Assembly: GCA_033002965.1 (NCBI GenBank)
Contig: JAURVB010012651.1
Location: forward strand, 96,336-160,335
DNA: 64,000 bases
Source of the DNA: Piper betle
Lineage: Eukaryota; Streptophyta; Magnoliopsida; Piperales; Piperaceae
Direction: 5' to 3'
A program made the translations under genes and the position numbers. Shown here one piece after another: positions 1 through 11,097 of this stretch (position 1 is its first letter; every line of letters starts with the position of its first letter). A model generated the notes under the pieces. That model did not search any database. It was not told where the DNA came from and saw nothing but the letters and a program-made list of their open reading frames with translations.

Positions 1-1226
1 TTTAAAAATAAATACACGAGGGAACTGTTGGTCCATTTTACACAAAATCTGGTGGCTGCAACCGCGCTGGCGAGATCGGGCAGTTCCTCAAAAGCTGTGG
101 CTGACTAAAGCTGCAAGGAACATATCCGGCTGCATTGCCTATAGTGGCCAGGGTCAATTTGGTTCAAGTCACACGGCAGGAGGCTGAGGCGAGGCAGTCA
201 AATCCTGTAAATTAGAGGTATTCGTGGCCTTGGCAAAATATTTTTTTAATTATAAATTCAGTTAATAGCCCCCTTGAATCCTAAATTTTGAGTAAAAAAA
301 ATCAAGCCGGGATAAATCCAGATAATGTGAATTTATCCAAAAAGGGAGAATTTTTTTATATTATTAGGCGGTGAAAAAATCACGCTTAATTACTAAAAAA
401 AATAGAGAATATAAATGGTCAAAAATATCCTCACATAAAAAATTGTGTTAAATGCGACTTAACTTTAAAAAATAATAACTTTAGTAGGAGTGGCCGAATC
501 TTAGCCGTTGGACTAAAGGGAGCCGACCAAGAACAAGGCAGCCAAATCTTTGTCGCCCAAGGGTAGGATAGCTGGATCCTAGCCGCCCTCAGCCTAAGGC
601 AGCCAAATGAGCCAATGACGGTGGCCAATTATTTAATTTTTTTTTAATAAAAAAGTCGAAGACGACGGGGCTACCAAATTCGAATGTCCCAAGACTAGAT
701 TTGGTCGCCCCCACACCCAACAATTTTAAAAAAATTCTTTTTAAATGTTTGGTTGTTGTTATCGACGGCTTGGTTGTTGGTGGTCAATGGCAAGGACACC
801 CACTTCCGGCTGTTCTAAGGCTAGATCTTGCCAGATGTGGCCAACCCAATCGTTGCCGACCTTGTTAAGGTATTTTTAAAATTATTCTTTTAAATAAAGG
901 TAATTTTATTATTATAATAATTTTTTCTTAGTAATTATACTTAATTATCCACCCATTTCTTGACCAAACCCCATTTAAGGGCAAAGCTGTACCGATTTAT
1001 TTTTAACCCCTTAATTATAATTAGCAAAACTTGTCTTGTAATCTTAATTTCATTCTCAATACATGACCCTTTTCGTAAAAATCTACTTCAAAAAAATTAA
1101 AAATTAAAAATAATCGCAGTCAACTCCGTGTGTTAGCAGTCGGTTGAAAGTCAAGAGGATTGGAATGGCAACGTGCCCCTTACGAACCTTCCTAACCCTT
1201 TTGGTCATTGCACCCTCTATGACTCG
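1..1226. other. Intergenic DNA upstream of the TAXIMIN gene
   Basis: No coding region is supported here. Positions 480-720 and 760-870 hold GC-richer pieces with repeated words such as 'agccaaat' and 'ggccaa' in otherwise AT-rich DNA, which looks like an old, unclassified repeat. A 'ggttcaagtc' string near 163 resembles a tRNA T-loop, but no arms pair around it. The last 100 bases are the likely promoter of the gene at 1302. Confidence 0.5.
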
Positions 1227-1233
1227 TATATAT
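1227..1233 (+). promoter_or_regulatory. TATA box of the TAXIMIN gene
   Basis: The string tatatat lies 69-75 bases before the ATG at 1302, followed by a pyrimidine-rich leader (tctcccaaccgctctctttt). Spacing fits a plant TATA box with a start site near 1260. This is inferred from position and base content only. Confidence 0.5.
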
Positions 1234-1301
1234 CTCCCAACCGCTCTCTTTTCTTGCCCAACAAAACCGCTCTCCCACCTTTGATCCCAAGATCTTGAAT
1301 C

Positions 1302-1663
1302 ATGGGTGATTGCAGGCCTCTTGGTTTCTTGATCGGCCTCCCCTTCGCCCTCGTCGCCTTGATCTTGTCCCTCGTCGGCGCCGTCATCTGGGTCATCGGG
1401 TAATTAATTCAATTTTCTTCTCTTAATTAATATCAATAATGTATTCTTTCTTGTATGTTACAATTTTTTTATCATTGATGTTAGCCCTTGTTTGTGATTT
1501 TCTGAAATCTGAATTTGGGCACTTTTGGTTGGTGGGCAGGTCGGTGTTGAGTTGCTTGTGCCCATGCTGCATTTGCTTTGCGGGGCTGGCCAATCTGGCC
1601 ATGGGTTTGATTAAGCTCCCTGTCAAGGTTATACGCTGGTTCATCGATCTCATTCCTTGTTGA
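1302..1663 (+). CDS. TAX1-like: TAXIMIN-type cysteine-rich signalling peptide, two exons
   Basis: Exon 1 is 1302-1399 and exon 2 is 1540-1663, joined across a GT-AG intron (1400-1539; donor gtaatt, acceptor gggcag) inside a Gly codon. The product is 73 residues. It starts [17 protein letters not shown], has one hydrophobic segment (about residues 8-32), then a dense cysteine cluster at residues 38-45 (CLCPCCIC) and a C-terminal Pro-Cys. This matches the TAXIMIN family in length, start, cysteine pattern and the GLANLA/IKLPVK stretch. In Arabidopsis TAX1 affects the separation of lateral organs, and the first member was found in Taxus as a jasmonate-responsive gene. The peptide probably enters the secretory route or membrane through its N-terminal hydrophobic part. 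No frame damage is seen. The reading frame that opens at 1439 is intron read-through and not a start. Confidence 0.88.
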
Positions 1664-4600
1664 GTTCATGTAGTCTCTTCGTCTAGTTTTAAGAGAGAAT
1701 GATCTTTTTCTTTTCTTCCTTTGGCATCTGTGTTGCATCTAGGATCATTGTGGGTGCGTCACATTCGTTTGTCATGTATTGAACTATATTAATGTCTTTG
1801 ATTCTTGGGATGAAGATATTGATTCAGATTTTTTACGATGATCGTATAGTATAAGCTTGTTTGTGATGAATTTTAATGGGTCGTTTGACTTTTGGTCATT
1901 AACTTGCAATATTTTGGTGGGTGGCGGCAATCTCTTCCTTAACATGGGAGAGAAGGAAGCGGTGGCGTTGGTGTTTTGACTTAGTGGGGAACAGATATTA
2001 GTGGCTGTTTGTTTCAAAGGCGTGTGATTGAAGGTCAATAGCTTAATATACCCCCACCTATTTGATGCGTATAGATCAATTCAAGATCATGCTAAATCAT
2101 GTCAAAACCCGGTTTAAAGAAAATTATGTCATAATTGACGACAAAATTTAGATGTCTGTGATTTAATATTTTTGTACCTTTACCGGGAAATATTATAAAG
2201 TTTTTACTGGATGATATTGGCGACCGCCCTTCTTTAGGGGGTGGCGAAACATTTTTTTAAAATTTTTTTGGAAAAATTACCATCTAATTGTGAATTGTAA
2301 ACATGCCAATCTTAAAGTAATAACGATCCCCAATCAACTACCCTCTAATCATAAATTTATCCTTCTTTTTATTTTTGTGATGACATTATCAAGGTATTCA
2401 AGGACAACATTAGTCGCATAACCAAAGGGTTAAAAAGCGGGCCTTATAGTATTAAAATGATATTACTCAATCAAATGTAAATTAATCGATAATTGCATGT
2501 GTAAATTTTTTATATTGATTATTTTGAGGTGTATCATTGTGAAAAATGTTTGTTGTAATTTATGTAATTTATATTGTGAATGAAAAACTTGGCGGGTATT
2601 TTTTATCGAAATTTGTTCAATGACAATATCAATTCATTAATTTTTTTATTTAAACAGACAACAATATATGGGCTTGCATTAAAACTTAAATCCCACAATT
2701 TTGCATGTGGCTTGTTGATACATAAATCACATTACGGGAAATTATAACCTAAATTTATTAAGTGTTAAGCTCCCACAAAGTCTTACAATTAATCTAAATA
2801 GATGTAAGTAAGGTTATTAAAAGTTTGATTAAATTTGATTTGACTCAATATTCGATTCGTAAAACTCAATTTAATACTTGACTCGACTTAACTTAGCTCG
2901 ACTTTATGTACAATATTTATGTAAAGAATTAAATTTTCGACCATACACATGTTTTTTATTTCTTTTACAAATTTAATTGAACTATAAAAATATGCTTATG
3001 AATAAATTATCTTTTATACATGATTATATTAGTTTGAAATATTTTGATTATAAAATTAAATTTTAGTATATATTATACCAAAAAGATTAATAAATATAAA
3101 TCAAGCGATGGCCAAACTCAAAATAACTCAATCACTAAATAGTTTGACTCAAAGTCAAAGTCAAACAAGCCAAGTTTAAAGTAAACAAAACTTGATTTGT
3201 CAGACTTGATGAATACATACAAGCAAATCAACATTCACAATTCTGAAATTTTATTATTAATAGGAGTTAGGACCAATATTGCTATGATTTGGTGTATTAA
3301 CTGCTGCATCAAACATGTTGTAGTAAGCTTGATATTGGTCCATATAGACCTTAAATTTCTTATCTTAAACAATATATTTAACTTTTGATAGCCAAGGTAG
3401 TTTTAAAATATCAATTAGGTGAGAAAAATATGATTTATATGGACCAATAGATGACTTGCTACAGCGTGTTTACTCTAGCAAGTAAGAAAGCGAATCCAGA
3501 GCCCAGTCTTAAGATGAAATTCTATTTGCCCATATTGGATTTTAAGACCAATATTAGCTTGTAAGACTTAACATCTTATTGTTTTCTTAATTTTTCTAGC
3601 AAGGTTAATTTTATTTATACATAAAATTTACAATAAAATAATATTATACTTAAAAGTTATTCTTATTCTAATTAATAAAAGAGGAAGCAAAAGTTAGGCT
3701 TTGATGTTAAATTAGAGATTTAACCAATTAAACTATAACAAAAATAAAAAAAATTATTATAAACTATTTTTCATTAATAAGAGTTTATCTTTAAAATTAG
3801 AATCTATCTTTAAGACATCATATAATTATAATCTATTTTATTATTTAATGATAATTTGTCTATAAATTTAGAGGGGTTGATGAAATTGTTAATCTCAATT
3901 ACACACATGAATGTGGGCTATAAATTTAAATTAAGAGATCAGTGAAATGAGTCTTTTTAAGTGTAAATCGTATTCACATAATTTTTAATCGATTTACAGT
4001 GTAGCCCAAAAATACTACAAGCTTGTTAATTAGATTACACATTTCACAAACTTGTGGTCCTAAAAAATAAAAGTTATAAAAATTTCACACTAGATTTACA
4101 ACTTAAATCGGTTAAAAAGAATAATCTCATTCTGAATAGATTAACAATGAAATACTATTTATGTTCTTAATTTAATTTAATAATATAATTTACATTTATA
4201 ATTTGTAATTAGTGATGAGTTCAGGTTAGATATAATTTTAAATAATATAGATTTTAATAAAAAAATTTAAAAAATAAAAATATATTATTTTTAATATTTT
4301 AAAAATATAACCTTATAAAATATTGTATATTCAAATGGAATACTTTTGGATCATACCAAACACATATCTAATCCAAATCTAAAAGTTTTCAGATATATTA
4401 TCCATATAAATTCCGAACCCGAATTCAGGTCGGATCACACCTATCCCTCTTAGGTAAAGTAATCTGGCGTCTCATGCACTTTATTTAAAAAATAAATATA
4501 AATTAGATTTAATTCATTAATCTCACAAAATATATTATGACTGGACGGGACAGAAGATTGTGTCGGAATCCAACGCTCATCAGTCATCACCTTCTCCATG
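1664..4600. other. AT-rich intergenic DNA with old repeats
   Basis: No gene is supported across this stretch. About 2820-3190 is an AT-rich block with short repeated 'gactcaa' and 'aagtttga' words that looks like a decayed repeat. About 4330-4450 ends in 'gaacccgaattcaggtcgg', a form common at ends of old dispersed repeats. The open frames here are short and lack family features. Confidence 0.5.
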
Positions 4601-5011
4601 GCGCACACTCACGAAGCCAAGTGGTGCCTCCGCGGCCATATCCTCCCCCTCTCCTTCACGATCCATCCCCTTCCCTCCATTCTAGTACCATCCCATTCTA
4701 GTACGACGAGGAGGGGCTCAAGGGCTAGGTTTCGCCACCGGGCGCTGCAGGCGCCGGCGGCCATGGCTGTGGCGCCTTCTTCCACACCGGGGATGGTCCC
4801 AACGTGTTCCAGTTCAACCCGAGGAGCGCCGACGAAATATTCGCGGAGGTCTTTGGCTTCTTAAGCCCGTTCGGCAGCATTGGGGGTGGTGGTGGGATGA
4901 GGGGGGCCGAGTTTCCCGGGTGGGATGTTCGGGGAGGATCTGTTCGGAGGGAGGGTCGGGATGAACCAGCTCGCAAGTCGCCGGCGATTGAGAAGCGATT
5001 GCCTTGTAGCT

Positions 5012-5016
5012 TGGAG
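5012..5016. repeat. Target site duplication TGGAG, left copy
   Basis: TGGAG directly precedes the TG of the 5' LTR. The same five bases follow the 3' LTR at 11098-11102. Removing the element plus one copy restores the DnaJ codon run LEELYKG. Confidence 0.95.
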
Positions 5017-5515
5017 TGTTAGATTTTGGATGTATATATACATGTATATAATTGTATCATATGCTATTAATAAGGTTTGGGCCTAAATTAAATTGATCTA
5101 ATAAAGTTAATGTTAATGGGCCATTAATATTTAAGATAAATATGTGGAGATACCATATATTTAAGATGACTATGAATAAATATGTGTAGATGCTGTTTTT
5201 GTAATCTCTAATTTATTATGGGTTAAATTAGAATTATGAAAGATAAGGATAAATACAGTTATACAAATAAATACGGTTATGGTCCCTGAATCGCACTGTA
5301 GGTTTTTCTTTTCTGGTTTCCCATCATCCAGAAACTTTGGCTTTGGAAAACCGGTGCAGAATTTGGAAGATCAAAACCTAAAGAAGTGAAGAATCGTTTT
5401 GCTATTCATCTGTAATTAAATTTTATTTTCTTGATGATTTAATCTGAAGAACGGTTTTATTGATGATGGTTTTATCATTTGTATAATTTGGTTAAAGTTA
5501 AAGTTTGATTCTACA
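5017..5515 (+). repeat. 5' LTR of the copia element in DnaJ
   Basis: It begins tgttagattttgg and ends gattctaca. It aligns over its whole length with 10583-11097. It is 16 bases shorter because a segment near 5410 (attatggattcaggtacg in the 3' copy) is missing or reduced. Confidence 0.95.
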
Positions 5516-5517
5516 AG

Positions 5518-5529
5518 TGGTATCAGAGT
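5518..5529 (+). other. Primer-binding site, initiator tRNA-Met type
   Basis: tggtatcagagt lies two bases after the 5' LTR and matches the complement of the plant initiator tRNA-Met 3' end at 11 of 12 positions. This primer is usual for copia elements. Confidence 0.9.
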
Positions 5530-6349
5530 TTTTACATATTAGATCATTGAGAATTAATTTGATTTGTTTTTTTAATGAGTCAATCATCCACTTTGGTATC
5601 TTATTGAACAAAAGGGTGATATTTTTTATTCATTAATCAAATAATTTCGATCTTTGGGAAATATTCTTTTATTTATCACTTTTGTCTATGAGAATAAATT
5701 GATTTGGTCTTTAACCCATTGGGAATGACCCTAAATTTTGCATTGTCAGTGGGTAAGGAAATTACAAGAAATTGTATATGGGATATTTGTTCTCAAATCA
5801 AGATCCTCTTTTGATAAAATATCAAATGAGGACAATAAAGTTACAAAAGGTTATATTTTCAGAAATTTCCAAATAAAGATATTTTTATAACCTTTTTCAG
5901 TTTTATGTTATTTGACATTATTAAATTCAAAATTATGGTTCAATTATAATTAATATTTTTAAATTTATTAAGGACTACAATATGCAGCCAAAGTAGCCTC
6001 TTTTGTGGAAATTAATTTATTTTAAAATATTAAGACGATTGTGGGTATATGATTCATGTAAATATTAATCGACCCAAAGGAAGGTTAATATTTGACATAA
6101 TTATATATTCAATTGCGGTAATAAATATGAGATAATTATCAAGTTTCCATGTGAATAATAAATCGGCCCAAAGGAAGGCTTATTATTTGACAGGATTTAT
6201 TATCTATATTTGATTATTGCATTGAGAGTACCACTTACAAATTAATATTTCTGTCCAAAGACTAAATATTAATGTTGTGCTAGGTATCTACCGATGGGAT
6301 TAACTATTGTTTGAATTATTAATCTTATTATGGACAAGTTTTTTATTCT

Positions 6350-7085
6350 ATGGATTCAGTTAATCAATCTGCTTATATGATTTCTGCCAACATCAATTCA
6401 GTTCTTATGCTTAAAGATAATTTTAAGGATTGGAGAGAAAGCGTGATGATCATTCTCGGCTGCATGGATCTTGACCTTGCATTAAGGACTGAACAACCTT
6501 CTTCTCTTACGGACAAAAGTTCCACTGAGGAAAAACGGGGCATTGAGAAGTGGGAACGTTCAAATAGCATGAGTCTTATGATCATGAAGCGTGGGATTCC
6601 AGAAACCTTTAGGGGGATGTGTCTAAAAAGGTTACTACAGCCAGTGAGTTTCTTAAAGAAATTTAAAAACGTTTTGTAAAAAAACGATAAGGCTGAAACA
6701 AATACGCTTTTGTCGAACTTGATTTCAATGAAGTTTAAAGGCAAAACAAGCATAAGAGAGTACATCTTAGAGATGTCAAATATTTCTTCAAAACTAAAAG
6801 CACTAAGGTTAGAGCTATTTGAAGATTTGTTCGTGTATTTAGTTTTAATTTCTCTCCCGGCACAATTCAGTCAATTCAAGGTTAGTTATAACTGTCAAAG
6901 GAACAAATGGACTCTTAAAGAGCTCATTTCTTATTGTGTGCAAGAAGAAGAAAGGTTGAAGCAAGAACAAGCTGAAAGTACTCACTTGGCTAGTACATAT
7001 CAAGACAAAATAAGGAAAAAAATCAGGCTTCTTGCTATTTCTTTTGTGGTAAACCTGGACATATGAAGAAGGAATGCACTAAGTA
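6350..7085 (+). pseudogene. Copia gag remnant with zinc knuckle
   Basis: The reading frame opens at 6350 (MDSVNQSAYM) and continues in shifted frames from 6710. A UBN2-type gag pattern is visible, including a LKDNFKDWRES segment and a LKELISYCVQEEERLK helix. A retroviral-type zinc knuckle follows at about 7033-7077, in a third frame. Its first spacing is C-x3-C (CYFFCGKPGH) instead of the usual C-x2-C because of an extra Phe codon. At least two frame shifts separate the parts. Confidence 0.8.
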
Positions 7086-7334
7086 TCATGCTTGGCGTGA
7101 AAAAAAGGTCTATTTCTTAATTTTGTTTGTTCTGAGGTTAATTTGGTTTCAGTACCAATACACACTTAGTGGCTAGATTCGGGTGATACTACTCACATAA
7201 GTGTGTCAATGAAGGGTTGCTTGAGTTGCCGAAAGCCAAATGATGTTGAAAGATTCATCAATGTGGGTGATCGCAAATCAGTTGTAGTTGAAGCAATAGG
7301 GACTTTTAGATTATTATTGAAGACATGATATTAT

Positions 7335-8248
7335 TTGGATTTGAAAGAGACATATGTAGTACTGTCTTTTAGACGGAATTTGGTTTCTATTTCTATATTG
7401 GATAAATTTGGTTATTCTTGTTCATTTAGAAATAATAAGTTTTGTCTTTTTCTAAATTCAAATATTGTGGGTACGGGTTCCTTGTCTTTTTATGATAACC
7501 TATATTTACTTGATACTATTGCATCTTTTAATGAAACTTTGCATGTGGGTTTAAGTGGTACGAAAAGAAAATTAACTAATGAGAATTCTGCTTTATTATG
7601 GCACAAGCGTTTAGGACGCATTTCTAAACAAAAAATTGAACAACTTATGTCAGATGGAATCCTTGATTCTCTTAATTTATCAGATTTTCAAGTCTGTATT
7701 GAGTACATTAAGGGAAAACAAATAAATATAAGGAGACTAGGTGCCAATAGATCTTCAAGTGTCTTAGAACTAATACATACAGATATTTGTGGGCCATTTT
7801 CTATGGCTTTTGGAATGGTCAACAATATTTTATTACGTTCATAGATGATTATTCTCGTTATGGTTACCTTTATCTCATTCATGAGAAGTCTCAAGCATTG
7901 GACATGTTTAAGGCATATAAGGCTGAAGTTGAGAATCAACTTGACAAAACCATTAAGGCTATCAGATCTGACCGTGTTAGTGAATACTATAGTAGATATG
8001 ATGGATCAGGTGTACAACGTCCAGGACCATTTGTCAAATCCCTAGAAGCGTGCGGAATCGTCCCACAATGTACAATGTCAGGTACTCCTAGCATGAATGG
8101 TGTTGTTGAGAAACGAAACCGAACATTAAAGGACATGGTGAGAAGTATGATTGCTCATACTACTTTACCTGATTTATTCTGGGGTGAGGCACTAAAAATA
8201 GCAGCATATCTTCTTAATAGAGTGCCAACTGGACTCAAGAACAATTAG
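7335..8248 (+). pseudogene. Copia GAG-pre-integrase and integrase core remnant
   Basis: The GAG-pre-integrase segment is at about 7600-7730 (LWHKRLGRISKQKIEQL). The integrase core begins near 7760 with LIHTDICGPF. A frame change near 7790 leads into ITFIDDYSRYGYLYLI. The second catalytic Asp is in AIRSDRVSEYYS and the Glu region is in MNGVVEKRNRTLKDM. The frame stops at 8246-8248 just after LLNRVPTGLKNN. The integrase C-terminal part that should follow is not continuous. Confidence 0.85.
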
Positions 8249-8558
8249 CAGTTATTTTGTTGGGTACTCTGAAAGGTCTAGAGGATATAAGTTTTATGAT
8301 CCCACAATAAGGTCATTCTTTGAGACGGGAAATGCCCAGTTCTTTGAGGATGTTAAATTTGGAGGGGGAAATGAAGTTAGAGACATTGTCTTTGAAGAAG
8401 AATCTGATTCTCTTCCCATCATTGTTCTTGACAATAATCAGGATCAGGATTATATTCCTGATGTTGTTCAAGAAACAATATCAGAATTACAAGACAATGT
8501 CGAGAATCTCCCTAATCAAGTTATACCTGAAGAGCAAACTCAACAACCTCAAGAGCAA

Positions 8559-9420
8559 ATGTCATTGAGGAGATCCAGAAGAGAAAGGAGAAATGCAATT
8601 TCAGATGATTATATCATCTTTCTCCAAGAACATGAGGATAATACTGGAATGGTGGAAGATGATCCAATCAACTTTCATCAAGCCATGAAAAGTTCTAATT
8701 CTCAAAAGTGGATTGATGCCATGAATGAAGAGATGAAGTCCATGAAAGCTAATGATGTTTGGGATCTTGTTTCATTGCCTGAAGGTGCGAAACTTATTGG
8801 TTGTAAATGGATATTTAAAACCAAGAGGGATTCAAAAGGTGATGTAGAAAGATATAAGGCTTGTCTCGTTGCAAAGGGCTTTACTCAAAAGGAAGGCATC
8901 GATTATAATGAGACTTTCTCTCCAGTTTCATCGAAAGACTCATTTAGAATAGTTATGGCATTAGTGGCACACTTTGACCTTGAGTTACATCAGATGGATG
9001 TAAACATTACGTTTCTAAATGGTGACATTGATAAAACAATTTATATGGTGCAACCAGAAACTTTGTATCGAGAGATTCAAAGAATATGGTTTGCAAATTA
9101 AAGAAATCCATCTATGGACTTAAGCAGGCTTCTCGTCAATGGTATCACAAATTTCATTAAGTGATTCTCTCGTTTGGTTTTGAGATGAATGTTATTGATG
9201 ATTGTATATACCATAAGTTTAGTGGGAGTAAGTATATTTTTCTGGTTTTATATGTTGATGATATATTGCTTACCAGTAATGATATAAGGTTCTTGCATGA
9301 AACCAAGAGTTTTTTATCAAAGAAATTGAAATGAAAGATCTTGGAAATGCGTCTTTTGTATTAGGAATTCAAATACATCAGGATTGTTCTCGATGTATAC
9401 TTTAATTATCACAAAAGACC
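8559..9420 (+). pseudogene. Copia reverse transcriptase remnant
   Basis: 8559-9101 carries the copia RT entry (WIDAMNEEMKSMKANDVWDL), then GCKWIFKTKRDSKG and FSPVSSKDSFRIVMAL. The frame closes at 9099-9101 after a shift near YREIQRIWF. The catalytic YVDD is encoded at 9251-9262 in another frame. Several shifts make the enzyme non-functional. Confidence 0.88.
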
Positions 9421-9432
9421 TATATAGAAAAA

Positions 9433-10242
9433 GTGCTTAAGAGATTTGGCATGCAAGGTTGTAAACAAAGAGATACCACTGTTTCTAAAGGAGACAAGTT
9501 TAGTCTCGATCAATGCCCTAAAAATGACATAGAAGGCAATGAAATGCAAAAGATTCCCTATGCTTCAGCAGTAGGAAGTCTTATGTATGCTCAAGTATGT
9601 ACGCATCCAGATATTGCATATATTGTTGGAATGTTGGGTAAATATTTAAGTAATCCGGGATTGGATCACTGGATAGCAGCCAAAAGAGTCATAAGGTATC
9701 TTCAGAGAACAAAACATTACATGCTTACCTATCGGAAGTCAGATCAACTTGAGATCATTGGGTATTCTGATTCTGATTTTGCTGGATGTCAAGATAGTCG
9801 TCGATCCACTTCTGGCTATGTCTACCTGCTTGCTGGAGGAGCTATTTCTTGAAAGAGTGCTAAGCAGACACTCATAGCTTCTTCCACCATGGCAGCTGAA
9901 TTCATAGCTTGTTATGAGGCATCCAATCATGGAATATGGTTGCGGAATTTTGTCACAGGGCTGCGCATTATTGATAATATTGCAAGACCACTTAAGTTAT
10001 TTTGTGACAATCAGTCTGCAGTATTATATTCAAATAACAACAGGAGCTCATCTAAATCAAAACATATAGAGATCAAGTTCCTTATTGTGAAAGAAAGAGT
10101 TCAGAGTGGTAAAGTTTCTATAGAGCATATTGGGACAAACTCCATGGTTGCGGATCTGCTTACTAAAAGTTTACCGCCCAAGGTCTTTCATAAGCATTTT
10201 GCTCATCTGGGTGTTGTATCATTTGATGATATGTTACTTTAG
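9433..10242 (+). pseudogene. Copia RT end and RNase H remnant
   Basis: The piece at 9433-9852 holds the typical YASAVGSLMYAQ and CTHPDIAY linker and the start of RNase H (GYSDSDFAGCQDSRRSTSGY). A TGA at 9850-9852 replaces the usual Trp codon before KSAKQT. The same frame continues from 9889 to 10242 with AEFIACYEA, LFCDNQSAV and the end ADLLTKSLPPKVFHKH. One stop is therefore the main break in this part. Confidence 0.88.
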
Positions 10243-10570
10243 TGGGAGTTTGTATTGAATTGCGGTATTTGGTTTATGTTTCACTCTTTTACTCTATTTT
10301 AGTGATCTCATAAGGTTGGACCAGTTTAAAATAGGCATGTTTAGATCAAATTACATGTAATTTTCATGTTACACATCCATACTTGATCTATGTCATTTAA
10401 TTATGTTGATGTATGTGACCATGGATGGGTTTAGTTATGATAAATGTAACGAAAATCACCTTGATCCTATATTAACATTAATTAATGGACGAGATTGTTA
10501 TTTTGGAATAATAACGTATGTTATTTTGGAGCTCAGAAGGTAATATACAATTATCTTTATATATATAGTC

Positions 10571-10582
10571 CAAGTGGGAGAT
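10571..10582 (+). other. Polypurine tract of the copia element
   Basis: caagtgggagat directly precedes the 3' LTR. It is the common plant copia plus-strand primer form. Confidence 0.85.
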
Positions 10583-11097
10583 TGTTAGATTTTGGACGTA
10601 TATATACATGTATATAATTGTATCATATGCTATTAATAAGGTTTGGGCTTAAATTAAATTGATCTAATAAAGTTAAGGTTAATGGGCCATTAATATTTAA
10701 GATAAATATGTGGAGATACCATATATTTAAGATGAGTATGGATAAAAATGTGTAGATACCATTTTCGTAATCTCTAATTTATGATAGGTTAAATTGGAAT
10801 TATGAAAGATAAGGATAAATACGGTTATACGAATAAATACGGTTATGGTCCCCAAATTCACACTGTAGGTTTTTCTTTTCTGGTATCCCATCATCTAGAA
10901 ACTCTGGCTTTGGAGAACCGGTGCAGAATTTGGAAGATCAAAACCTAAAGAAGTGAAGAATCGTTTTGCTATTATGGATTCAGGTACGCTTCCGTAATTA
11001 AATTTTATTTTCTTGATGATTTAATCTGAAGAAAAATTTTATTAATGATGGTTTTATCATCTGTATAATTTGGTTAAAGTTAAAGTTTGATTCTACA
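10583..11097 (+). repeat. 3' LTR of the copia element in DnaJ
   Basis: It begins tgttagattttggacg and ends gattctaca. It aligns with 5017-5515 and keeps a 16-base segment near 10975-10995 that the 5' copy lacks. The target duplication TGGAG follows at 11098-11102. Confidence 0.95.

Larger units (their letters stand above)
5017..11097 (+). mobile_element. Ty1/copia LTR retrotransposon inserted in the DnaJ exon
   Basis: This is a full-length element of 6,081 bp. LTRs are at 5017-5515 and 10583-11097, both TG...CA. The target site TGGAG is duplicated at 5012-5016 and 11098-11102. The primer-binding site (5518-5529) and polypurine tract (10571-10582) are in place. Coding order is gag, integrase, reverse transcriptase, RNase H, which is the copia order. 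The coding part is broken by several frame shifts and stops, so the copy is not autonomous. The two LTRs are still closely similar, differing mainly by a 16-base gap near 5410, so insertion is fairly recent in relative terms. The element sits in coding sense of the DnaJ exon. Confidence 0.95.

Noticed and set aside
140..200. Possible tRNA gene from a ggttcaagtc string
   Set aside because: No T-stem, anticodon arm or acceptor stem pairs around it.
1439..1663. Uninterrupted 74-codon frame as the TAXIMIN gene
   Set aside because: Its first 33 codons are intron. The family start MGDCRP and matching splice sites place the real start at 1302.
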